DNA of 64,000 nt from CBDFGT01 sp965247225. Its GTDB lineage: Bacteria; Pseudomonadota; Alphaproteobacteria; Rhizobiales; Rhizobiaceae. Under the pieces are notes generated by a model. It was not told the origin of the DNA, ran no database searches, and worked only from the letters and a program-made list of their open reading frames with translations. The stretch spans positions 62,001-126,000 of the forward strand of contig CBDFGT010000023.1 in the NCBI GenBank assembly GCA_965247225.1, given 5' to 3'. Shown here piece after piece: positions 55,227-63,272 of the stretch (position 1 is the stretch's first letter; each line of letters starts with the position of its first letter). Position numbers and translations under genes: made by a program.

Positions 55227-57653
55227 ATGATGGCCGCCGCCGAAATTACGACCGTTCCTGTGTCAGCTCCGATTGTGGCTATGCGCGGAATCTGCAAATC
55301 CTACGGTGCAACCCGCGCCATCGACATGATCGATTTCGATATTTCCGCAGGAGAGGTCATCGGCCTCGTTGGTGGCAACGGTGCGGGCAAGTCCACACTG
55401 ATGAAAGTGCTGTGCGGCGTGGTTTCTTCGTCTTCCGGCGAGATCCTGCTGGATGGCCGGTCGGTCGGCGCAAGCCACGAGGCATCAGGCGCACAGGCTC
55501 ATGGAATACGGATGGTGCACCAGGAATTGTCCCTGTGCACCAACCTGACCGTAGCAGAAAATTTTTTCATCGAGGCACCCGAAGCTGCCAGGGCGCTTCC
55601 GGGCTGGCGTTCGATCTATCGTGACCGGGTCAGGTCAGCTCTTGAGCAGGTTTTTCCGGATTCCGGTATCAACCCCGATACGCTGGTGGGCGACCTCACG
55701 CTGGGCGAACGTCAAATGATCGAAATCGCCAGGGCGGCGACGGCACCCGGTGTGCGGCTGATCATCCTCGACGAGCCGACATCATCGCTCTCCGCCAAGC
55801 GCTCGGCACAGCTGATCACCTTCGTTCACAGCCGCGCCCGAAAGGGTCTGGCATTCATTTTCATCAGCCACAAGCTGAAGGAAGTCACGGAAATCTCGAC
55901 ATCTGTCGCGCTGCTTCGCAATGGTCGCATGGTCTGGCGCGGTCATGCCTCGGAGACCTCGGTCGGGCATCTGATAGAATTGATGGGCGGTCAGCAGCCG
56001 TCCACAGATACGGCACGTGCTGCTTGCGCGAGCGCAGGCGCTTCTGCGCTTGTTAATATCGGCGCACCCTGGTCTGATACGCCGCTGGTCTTGCGGGCCG
56101 GAGAAATCGTTGCCTTGTCCGGCCTTGAGGGCAGTGGTCAGCACCCGTTCATGCACGCAGTCTTTGCCGGAAAAGAGGGTGCATCACGCCAGGCACCTGC
56201 GGCCTTTGTCGCGGGCGACCGCCAGAAGGAAGGCGTTTTTCCGCTCTGGGACGTATTGTCGAATATCTCGCTTGGCCGGCTGGTTGGTCGCATCGGTATC
56301 GGAAGGGTGGATACCTCTGCGGAACTGACCCAGGCCGTCGGACCGGCAGAACGACTGCGGCTCGACACAAACAGGCTGCACTCCATGATAGGCGAGCTTA
56401 GCGGAGGCAACCAGCAGAAGGCATTGGTGGCGCGTGCACTCGTCGGAGACTCGCCGATCATCCTGCTTGATGATCCGACGCGCGGTGTCGACATCGCCAC
56501 AAAGCAGGATTTCTACCGTCTGCTGCACGAATTGTCCGCAGCGGGACGATGCGTCGTTTGGCACACGACCGAAGACGCCGAACTCGATCACGCCCAGCGT
56601 GTGCTGGTTTTTGCGGGAGGAAGGATCGTATCCGACCTGAGCGGCGATGAAATAACACCTTCCGGAGTTCTGGAAGCGTCGTTCAAGACACCGGCCAAGG
56701 CGGCAGCAGACCAGCAGGGCAACCGGCACGGCCTGATGACGGTTGCTGTGGGTCTTTTGCCCTATCTCAGCCTCATCATCACACTGGGACTGATGTTCAA
56801 TGCCAATCCGGTCACAGCGAGCACGTTCGGTCTGGAACTGCTTCTGAAACCGGCCGTTCCGCTTGTGCTGATCGTGATAGCGCAGATGTTTATCATCGGT
56901 GGCAGCGAGATCGATCTGGGGGCGGGCGCTTTCGCCGCCCTTGTCTCTGTCCTTGCGGCGACCGTGCTGCCCTACAACACGGTCCTTGGCCTTTTGGCCA
57001 TAGCCGCCGCAGTGTTCGGCTACTCCATGATCGGTGCGCTGATTCAGGTGAGACATATTCCAGCCATTGTCGTGACCCTCGGGGCCTCGTTTATCTGGCT
57101 CGGTATAGGTTTCTCGATCCAGCCGACCCCCGGCGGTTCGGCTGCCGCCTGGACGCAGACGCTGGTTCGATGGAAAATCCCGGGCATTCCAACCTCCATC
57201 CTCCTGATCGCGCTCTTTGCGGCGATTGCTGTCGCCATTAACCGGACCCCGCTCGGCGTGGCCTTGCGCGGCTTCGGCAACAATGCGCAGGCGATGCGGC
57301 TGAGCGGCTGGTCTCCGGTACGGTATGCGGTGATCCGCTACTGCATCGCAGGAATCTTCGCGGCGGCGGCAGGCATCATGCTGACGGCGGTGAATTCGGC
57401 AGCAGACATCAACTCCGGCAACTCCTACACGCTGATGGGTATTGCATCCGTGGTCATGGGAGGCGCGGCACTCATCGGCGGCGTGATCTCACCGCTCGGC
57501 GCGGTGGTCGGCGCGATGACGCTGACGCTCATCGGTTCGCTTCTCGGGATGCTGAACATACCTTCGGATTTCAATCCGGCGACGCAAGGCATTCTGCTCC
57601 TGGCGATCCTCGCCCTGCGCAGCCTGTCGACACGCAGGGAGGCTTCGGAATGA
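55227..57653 (+). CDS. ABC transporter: fused RbsA-type ATPase and RbsC-type permease
   Basis: This 808-residue protein joins two parts usually on separate chains. Residues 1 to about 495 are a tandem RbsA ATPase: first Walker A GGNGAGKST (about 49-58), LTLGERQMIEIARA (about 157), Walker B LIILDEPTSSLS (about 178), then a second half with a degenerate Walker A (GLEGSGQHPF) and signature LSGGNQQKALVARAL (about 391) with LLDDPTRGVD. From about residue 500 it continues as an RbsC permease with about eight hydrophobic helices (GLLPYLSLIITLGLMF, IAQMFIIGGSEIDLGAGAFAALV). There is no stop or frameshift. It overlaps the next permease gene by 4 bp (ATGA). The transporter thus has one fused and one free permease, probably a heterodimer. 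Confidence 0.93.
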   Translation: MMAAAEITTVPVSAPIVAMRGICKSYGATRAIDMIDFDISAGEVIGLVGGNGAGKSTLMKVLCGVVSSSSGEILLDGRSVGASHEASGAQAHGIRMVHQELSLCTNLTVAENFFIEAPEAARALPGWRSIYRDRVRSALEQVFPDSGINPDTLVGDLTLGERQMIEIARAATAPGVRLIILDEPTSSLSAKRSAQLITFVHSRARKGLAFIFISHKLKEVTEISTSVALLRNGRMVWRGHASETSVGHLIELMGGQQPSTDTARAACASAGASALVNIGAPWSDTPLVLRAGEIVALSGLEGSGQHPFMHAVFAGKEGASRQAPAAFVAGDRQKEGVFPLWDVLSNISLGRLVGRIGIGRVDTSAELTQAVGPAERLRLDTNRLHSMIGELSGGNQQKALVARALVGDSPIILLDDPTRGVDIATKQDFYRLLHELSAAGRCVVWHTTEDAELDHAQRVLVFAGGRIVSDLSGDEITPSGVLEASFKTPAKAAADQQGNRHGLMTVAVGLLPYLSLIITLGLMFNANPVTASTFGLELLLKPAVPLVLIVIAQMFIIGGSEIDLGAGAFAALVSVLAATVLPYNTVLGLLAIAAAVFGYSMIGALIQVRHIPAIVVTLGASFIWLGIGFSIQPTPGGSAAAWTQTLVRWKIPGIPTSILLIALFAAIAVAINRTPLGVALRGFGNNAQAMRLSGWSPVRYAVIRYCIAGIFAAAAGIMLTAVNSAADINSGNSYTLMGIASVVMGGAALIGGVISPLGAVVGAMTLTLIGSLLGMLNIPSDFNPATQGILLLAILALRSLSTRREASE

Positions 57654-58639
57654 AAAAGCTTCAGGAATACGCCCACGCAAACCGCTGGGTATGGACGGCC
57701 ACAGGGGTGGTTCTTCTCTGGATCATCCTTTCATTGGTCTCGGGTCGCTGGAGCGTATCAAGCCTTTCCGGCATCATACTGTCTGCCTCATTCCTGACAG
57801 TGGTTGCACTCGGACAGATGCTGGTTGTCACCACAGGCCGCGGCAATATCGACCTGTCAGTCGCGGGCGTGCTCACCCAGAGCGCCTTCCTGTCGCTTCT
57901 TGTCATCAAGGGCGATAACAGCATGATCTGGCTCGGCGTGCTGGTTGCAATCGGTTTTGGTATACTCGTCGGGCTGTTCAATGCCGTGCTGGTCATCTTG
58001 CTCCGCATTCCGGCTATCATAGCAACCCTGGCTACAGGATACATCCTCGCGTCTGCAGCCCTGATTACCAACGATATCGTGATTGGACCCAAAGTCTCGC
58101 CCGCCCTGGTCGCGCTGGCCTCCGGCAAGGTGGGCGGGGTGCCGATCTTTGCGCTGGTGACCCTTGCCTGCGTTCTGCTGGTGGCCATGGTTCTGCGTCA
58201 CACAGTGTTTGGACGCCGCCTTTCGGCAGTAGGACAGAATCGTGCCGCAGCGCGGCTCGCAGGCGTCAAGGTAAACCGTGTGCTCGTGATGGCCTTTGTC
58301 AGCAGTTCGGTCCTGGCATCCCTGGCGGGGATTGTGCTTTGCGCCTATGTCGGTGGTGCCTTTCTGGAGATGGGGCATCCCTATCTTCTGCAATCGGTTG
58401 CAGCCGTTGTTCTGGGAGGAACCCTGATCAACGGCGGACAAGGTACGGCGCTCGGAACGTGGTTTGCCGCCATTCTGCTGATTCTGATGGTCACGATCAT
58501 GCAAATCCTCGGCTTGCCACGCGGCACACAGGATATGGTCCAGGGTGTCGTGGTGATCCTGGTTCTGGCTCTTGCAGCACGCACCCCGGCAAGGCGCGGA
58601 AGCCAGAATGCCGCCGTGAAGGCCACGCCTGCAGCCTGA
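57650..58639 (+). CDS. Sugar ABC transporter permease (RbsC-like)
   Basis: The 329-residue inner-membrane protein has multiple hydrophobic helices (WIILSLVSGRWSVSSLSGII, VVALGQMLVVTTGRGNIDLSVAG) and the family segment RRLSAVGQNRAAARLAGVKVNRV. It is the partner of the permease half fused to the ATPase upstream. Translation is coupled through a 4-bp overlap. It ends the transporter operon and converges with the amidohydrolase operon. Confidence 0.93.
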   Translation: MKKLQEYAHANRWVWTATGVVLLWIILSLVSGRWSVSSLSGIILSASFLTVVALGQMLVVTTGRGNIDLSVAGVLTQSAFLSLLVIKGDNSMIWLGVLVAIGFGILVGLFNAVLVILLRIPAIIATLATGYILASAALITNDIVIGPKVSPALVALASGKVGGVPIFALVTLACVLLVAMVLRHTVFGRRLSAVGQNRAAARLAGVKVNRVLVMAFVSSSVLASLAGIVLCAYVGGAFLEMGHPYLLQSVAAVVLGGTLINGGQGTALGTWFAAILLILMVTIMQILGLPRGTQDMVQGVVVILVLALAARTPARRGSQNAAVKATPAA

Positions 58640-58697
58640 AGGGCATCACGCAAACAGACCCGGGAGCAGGATTTGCACGCTGTTCCCGGTTTTGGAA

Positions 58698-58732
58698 GGC
58701 AAAATTCCGGCACAGCCGGTGCCAATTTTGCC
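58698..58732. terminator. Stem-loop between convergent operons
   Basis: GGCAAAATT (58698-58706) pairs with AATTTTGCC (58724-58732), and an inner CCGG pair extends the stem. It lies in the 134-bp gap between convergent genes, so bidirectional termination is plausible, although the T runs are weak. Confidence 0.6.
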
Positions 58733-58773
58733 GGGGTGAAGACCAAAACGCGACGTATGTTCAAGCGAAAGTT

Positions 58774-60057
58774 CTAAGGCAAGGCCCTTTCAGAATTTGG
58801 AAAAAACAGCCTTGGTCGACCGTTCCAAAAAGTTTTCCGCCCGCAATGCCACCCGCCGATCACCCGTGAAACGGAGCGAACGGCATCAACAGGACTGTCG
58901 CAGTCGAGCAATACGAGAGTAGCATCTGCACCGACTTCAAGCCTGCCAGGGCGGTTCATCAGGCGGTTGCCCGCAGCCGAAACCAGGTCGAACACAAGGC
59001 GCATATCCGCATCAAGCGAAAGTTGCGCGACATTGGCATAGAGGTTGGCCATGCGGATGAGCGAGGCATCACCAAACGGCGTGAATGGGTTGAGGACATT
59101 GTTGGTCGCGATCGTGGTTACAACGCCGAGTTCGGCAAGACGATGAGCGGGAGCGACGCCACGGGGAACAAGCCTGTGAGCATCCCGCCCGTTGAGAAAA
59201 AGATCGGTCGCGGGCAGGACGGTCAGCGCGATGCCCGCCCTTGCCAAATTTGCGCCAATCGTTTCGACGGATTCTCTGCTCATGGCTGAAAGATTGGTAA
59301 CATGTCCGATTGAAACCCGCCCGCCCCAGCCACGCCGTTCGGTTTGCTCGATGACGGCGGGAAGGTCGGAATGGTCGGGCCGAAGATCGAAATCCAGGTG
59401 AAAATCAACCGCGACATTGTGTTTCACAGCCAGATCAAAGATCAGTGCGATATGCGTTGCGGGGTCGGGATCGGTATAGGGACAACCGCCAACCAGATCA
59501 GCACCTTGCGCCAGCGCGTGATCCAGCATGGAATAGGTTTCCGGTTCCTGTGTCAGCCCTTCCTGCGCAAAGGCACAGAGTTCGATATCGATGGCAAAGG
59601 CATAATCGGACTTGATCCGCTTCAAAGCCTCAAACGAACGATAGCCGGCACGGGGGTCGATTTCGACAAAGCTTCGCAGGCGGGTCGTGCCTGATATGAT
59701 TGCCTTTTTCACCACACGCTCTGCTCTGGAATAAACGTCGCTTTCTGTGAATCCGCGCTTGGCAAGCGCCGTTTGCTGAACGGCCTCGGCAAGCGTTCCG
59801 GCGCAGATCGAACAGCGATCCAGAATGCAGGCCTTGTCAAGATGGACATGGGTATCGACGAAGCCACCGAAGGCGTAAGCCCCGCCTGCGTCGACATCAT
59901 CTGTCGCTTCGCAGCGCAATCCCGGTGCAATAGCCGCAATGACTTGATCCCTGATGCCAATATCAACCGCTTCGCTTCTGCCGTCCATGAACACATTGCG
60001 AATAACAAGGTCAAACTGATTTGTCTGATTGTCTTCAAAGAGCAAGTGCGCCTCCAT
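58774..60057 (-). CDS. Amidohydrolase, cytosine-deaminase-like, altered metal site
   Basis: This protein of about 427 residues has the amidohydrolase barrel: FVDTHVHLDKACILDR with the HxH metal pair, VDFHLDFDLRPDHSD, and GRVSIGHVTNLSAMS with the later His. Where CodA-type deaminases have the metal Asp (GHDDV), this protein reads TNNVLNPFTPFGDASLIR, Asn instead of Asp. The change may define a subfamily, as the flanking sequence is well formed. I start it at the ATG at 60057 (MEAHLLFEDN), overlapping the upstream gene by 23 bp; starts at 60072 and 60093 are possible. It is the last gene of a minus-strand operon with the GGT-like, amidohydrolase and questin-oxidase-like genes. Substrate unknown. 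Confidence 0.82.
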   Translation of the reverse strand: MEAHLLFEDNQTNQFDLVIRNVFMDGRSEAVDIGIRDQVIAAIAPGLRCEATDDVDAGGAYAFGGFVDTHVHLDKACILDRCSICAGTLAEAVQQTALAKRGFTESDVYSRAERVVKKAIISGTTRLRSFVEIDPRAGYRSFEALKRIKSDYAFAIDIELCAFAQEGLTQEPETYSMLDHALAQGADLVGGCPYTDPDPATHIALIFDLAVKHNVAVDFHLDFDLRPDHSDLPAVIEQTERRGWGGRVSIGHVTNLSAMSRESVETIGANLARAGIALTVLPATDLFLNGRDAHRLVPRGVAPAHRLAELGVVTTIATNNVLNPFTPFGDASLIRMANLYANVAQLSLDADMRLVFDLVSAAGNRLMNRPGRLEVGADATLVLLDCDSPVDAVRSVSRVIGGWHCGRKTFWNGRPRLFFPNSERALP

Positions 60058-61615
60058 CACTGCGCGGATCATGGGCACCGGAAAGCGTTCCATCGCCTGC
60101 TATCCGTATGATCCCGGCCTGACCGGCAAGAGGGCTGAGCGGTGCAATCGGCGCAATGTCATGGCCGCGCCTGCGCATGTCTGCAATAACGGCATTACCG
60201 ATCGTTTCTTCCAGCTTGAGGCTGTCGCGACTGTCGGAGAAGGTCTTGCCCAGCAGGAAACGCGGAGCCGCCAGAGCCGCTTGCGGTGTCAGGCCATGAT
60301 CAATCAGCAGGCTCAGCAGGAGGGCGAGTGTCTGGGGCTGGCCGTCTGCACCTTGCGTGCCATACAGCAGGTGTGGTCGGCCCTGTTTCAGGGCAATACC
60401 GGGATTGAGCGTATAAAATGGCCGCTTGCCGGGCTCAAGACGATTTGGGCTTTCCGGATCGAGGTTGAACGCTGCCCCGCGATTTTGCCATAGAATTCCG
60501 GTGTCACCGAGAACCACACCGCTTCCCCAGTCAAAATAGAGGCTTTGCAACACACAAGCCGCACGACCTTTGTCATCCACGGCGGCCAGAAAGGCCGTAT
60601 CGCCATTTTGAAATACATGCGGCCAGACAAGGGCACGATGCGGATTCACGGCACCGGCTTTGGTACGAAGACGCGCCGGATCCAGCAGCGCTTCCATGTC
60701 TGTCGCGGCGTTGAACTCTGGATCGGCAATCAGATTCCGGTCGAGAAAGGCCTGCTTTACCGCCTCAACCAGATAGTGGTAGAAACCGCTGCTTCCGGCT
60801 GGCTCGTCCGCCATCTCATGCCGGGCAAGCACCCCCATGATCCCGAGTGTCGTCAAGCCCTGGGTTGGAGGAGGGGGGGCCAGCAGCAGCATATCACGAT
60901 AAACAAGGCTTGCCGGCTCTGCAAACCGCGCCCTGGTTGCAGCCAGATCAGAGGCTGTCAAGGGCGCACCGGTCCCGGCCAGTGCATCAGCAATTTTTTG
61001 GGCCAGTGCGCCTTCATAGAATTCGCGTGGTCCGTGCTTTGCAAGGCAGCGCAGCGTGTTGGCCAGTTGCGGTTGCAGCTGTTGCCCCGCACGAACAAAC
61101 ACATCGTTAAAACCCGGCCAGCTGTCATGCGCGCCAGCGCGCTGATCAAACCAGAATTGCTGAGACGGGCTGACATGAAAACCCTGTTCTGCAATCCGGA
61201 TGGATGGATCAAGCAGGCCTGCAAAGCTCTCACCACCATTCCAGTGTTCTTTCGAGTGGTTGAGAAGCACGTCCCAGCTATCAACAAGACACGCGGTGGT
61301 CAGCATAGACCCCGGCCCGCGCACAGGAATACTGTTTATACCATCAATATTTTCTGGTGCCTGTCCTATACCAAGAAGTGTCGAAACTTTCCCGTTTGCA
61401 TCGGCAAGCATCCAGACGGCATCACCGCCGAGGCCGCAAAAATGCGGGTAGAGCACCGCCAGGGCCGCACCGGCGGCAATCAGCGCCTCAATGGCATTGC
61501 CACCGCGTTCAAGCACGGACAGACCCGCCTCACTTGCCTGCCAATGCGGCGCGACAACCATCGCCTTTCGCCCGGATGCGCTTTTTGTCGATATATTCAG
61601 GACATCTTGCGTCAT
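60035..61615 (-). CDS. Gamma-glutamyltransferase-like protein
   Basis: The 526-residue protein belongs to the GGT family, N-terminal nucleophile hydrolases that cleave themselves before a catalytic Thr. The N-terminal part shows MVVAPHWQASEAGLSVLERG and NAIEALIAAGAALAVLYPHF. The catalytic region reads NGDTAFLAAVDDKGRA; Thr340 lines up with the nucleophile, but the following T-H of classical GGT is A-F. Later SGVVLGDTGILWQNRGAAF and the absence of a signal peptide suggest a cytoplasmic GGT-like amidase. It may act on a gamma-glutamyl or other amide substrate of the operon. It overlaps the amidohydrolase start and lies 85 bp behind the second amidohydrolase gene. Confidence 0.85.
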   Translation of the reverse strand: MTQDVLNISTKSASGRKAMVVAPHWQASEAGLSVLERGGNAIEALIAAGAALAVLYPHFCGLGGDAVWMLADANGKVSTLLGIGQAPENIDGINSIPVRGPGSMLTTACLVDSWDVLLNHSKEHWNGGESFAGLLDPSIRIAEQGFHVSPSQQFWFDQRAGAHDSWPGFNDVFVRAGQQLQPQLANTLRCLAKHGPREFYEGALAQKIADALAGTGAPLTASDLAATRARFAEPASLVYRDMLLLAPPPPTQGLTTLGIMGVLARHEMADEPAGSSGFYHYLVEAVKQAFLDRNLIADPEFNAATDMEALLDPARLRTKAGAVNPHRALVWPHVFQNGDTAFLAAVDDKGRAACVLQSLYFDWGSGVVLGDTGILWQNRGAAFNLDPESPNRLEPGKRPFYTLNPGIALKQGRPHLLYGTQGADGQPQTLALLLSLLIDHGLTPQAALAAPRFLLGKTFSDSRDSLKLEETIGNAVIADMRRRGHDIAPIAPLSPLAGQAGIIRIAGDGTLSGAHDPRSDGGALAL

Positions 61616-61700
61616 TTTCCGACCCCACGAGACAGCAGTTCAAAAGCAGCAATGGTCATCATCAGCGCAACTCTCCGAGAACAGATCCAGTCTTGCAGCG

Positions 61701-63272
61701 CTACTGCTCGTCTGCCATCGCGTTGTATCGATAGGGACGATATCCTGACGAGAGCGTTGATGTTCGATGACGGGACTCAAGATGGGAAAGGAGGCCGTCA
61801 ACCATTTTCCACGCTTGTGTTTCCTGCGCTGTTTCAGGTCGCTCCATCTGCCGCGCAATCCCTTCCAGCACGGCTTCACGATCAATTGTGATGACTTTGC
61901 CACCATCGACAACCAGACGCCCGCCAATGAACACCTGGGCGATGGCAGCTCTCCCGCCGCGATGAAGCACGCTCTCAACCACCGGCGTTCGCGGGTTTAC
62001 ATGGGGCCGTCCGATTTTGCGCCGGTCCATCAGCACGATATCAGCCTGTAACCCGGGTTCGAGCCTGCCGGTGAACCCGCCGAAGCCGACGGATTGCGCA
62101 CCGTGTTCTGTCGCCATTTGCAATACGGCACCTGCATCGGGCCGCTCGTTCCAAAGTCCCGTTTCGCGATGCAACGCCCAGACAAGTTTCATTTCGAGTG
62201 TCATGTCGCGATCATCGGCTATGTTTGACTGGTCGATACCAAGCGCAACGGCAATGCCACGACGGCGCATTTCATTGACGGGTGCAATGCCGCTGCCAAG
62301 CCGTAGACCCGAAGAGGCATTATGGCACATCATGCAGCCGCAACCGGCGACGATATCCATATCCTCACGGCTCATCCAGTTGCCATGGCCCAGAGTGACG
62401 TTCGGCCCGAGACATTCCAGCGCTTGCAAATGCCGGACAGCGCTGTGACCGAACCTGTTTCGGGCGAAGCGCGATTGCCGTTCGGTTTCCAGAAGATGCA
62501 TGTGGATTTGCGCACCAGCATTTCGAGCCGTGTCGAAGATCGTCTGCAGGCATTCATCGCTGCACCAGTGCAGATTGGCCGGAGCAAGGTTGATCCGGAC
62601 ATGATCAGGGCTCGCCGCGCGCCAACGGTCCTTGAGGGCTCGGTAAAATTCCATAAGCTCTGCCACGGGAATGTTTGCCGACCCAAGCCGGGGAACAAGC
62701 CAGTCGCGCACATCTTGCGGCAAGTTGGCCAGAATCGTGGCGTCATCGTCATAGGCCAGGATGTTGCGGTCACGAATCATGAAGCAAAAGCCTGCACGCA
62801 TGCCGATTTCAGCGTAGGCCTTCAGTGTGGCATCAGCGGTCGCCATCCAGTTTTCCGGTGTGCCTGCAAGTCCGCTGTTGATATGCTGAACCATGGTCGT
62901 GCCGCTTTCCAGCATCTCGATTGCCGAATAGAGCGTGTCCAGCCGGACATCCACCTGACGCATGGCCCGAAACTGCGGTAACCACAATTCCAGAGGTGCG
63001 AAGGGTACACCCTGCATCAAAGGGGTGATCCCGAAATGATGATGGCTGTTGACCAGTCCCGGCATGGCGATCATGTCGGCAGATCCAAACCGGGGGAGAT
63101 GGTCATTGCCATAACCGACGGCAGCAAGCGGCCCGATCTGTGCGATCATACCGCCTGCAACGCGAATACCGACATCGTGGCGCATGCTCATGCTGCCGTC
63201 CGGGGATCGTCCGCACAGCACGGTCCCTGCCTCGATAATGCAGTCGCCTGTTTTTTGTGCTTCAAAGCCCAT
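61701..63272 (-). CDS. Amidohydrolase, AtzA/TrzN/guanine-deaminase-like
   Basis: The 523-residue protein has the full metal site of subtype III amidohydrolases: PGLVNSHHHFGITPLMQG, the later His in QIHMHLLETERQS and GHGNWMSREDMDI, and the Asp in VALGIDQSNIADDRDMTLEM. It ends in a long hydrophilic tail (SHLESRHRTSTLSSGY). Relatives deaminate or dechlorinate purines and triazines. I start it at the ATG at 63272, which overlaps the stop of the questin-oxidase-like gene by 11 bp; an extension to 63311 exists. Substrate unknown. Confidence 0.87.
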   Translation of the reverse strand: MGFEAQKTGDCIIEAGTVLCGRSPDGSMSMRHDVGIRVAGGMIAQIGPLAAVGYGNDHLPRFGSADMIAMPGLVNSHHHFGITPLMQGVPFAPLELWLPQFRAMRQVDVRLDTLYSAIEMLESGTTMVQHINSGLAGTPENWMATADATLKAYAEIGMRAGFCFMIRDRNILAYDDDATILANLPQDVRDWLVPRLGSANIPVAELMEFYRALKDRWRAASPDHVRINLAPANLHWCSDECLQTIFDTARNAGAQIHMHLLETERQSRFARNRFGHSAVRHLQALECLGPNVTLGHGNWMSREDMDIVAGCGCMMCHNASSGLRLGSGIAPVNEMRRRGIAVALGIDQSNIADDRDMTLEMKLVWALHRETGLWNERPDAGAVLQMATEHGAQSVGFGGFTGRLEPGLQADIVLMDRRKIGRPHVNPRTPVVESVLHRGGRAAIAQVFIGGRLVVDGGKVITIDREAVLEGIARQMERPETAQETQAWKMVDGLLSHLESRHRTSTLSSGYRPYRYNAMADEQ

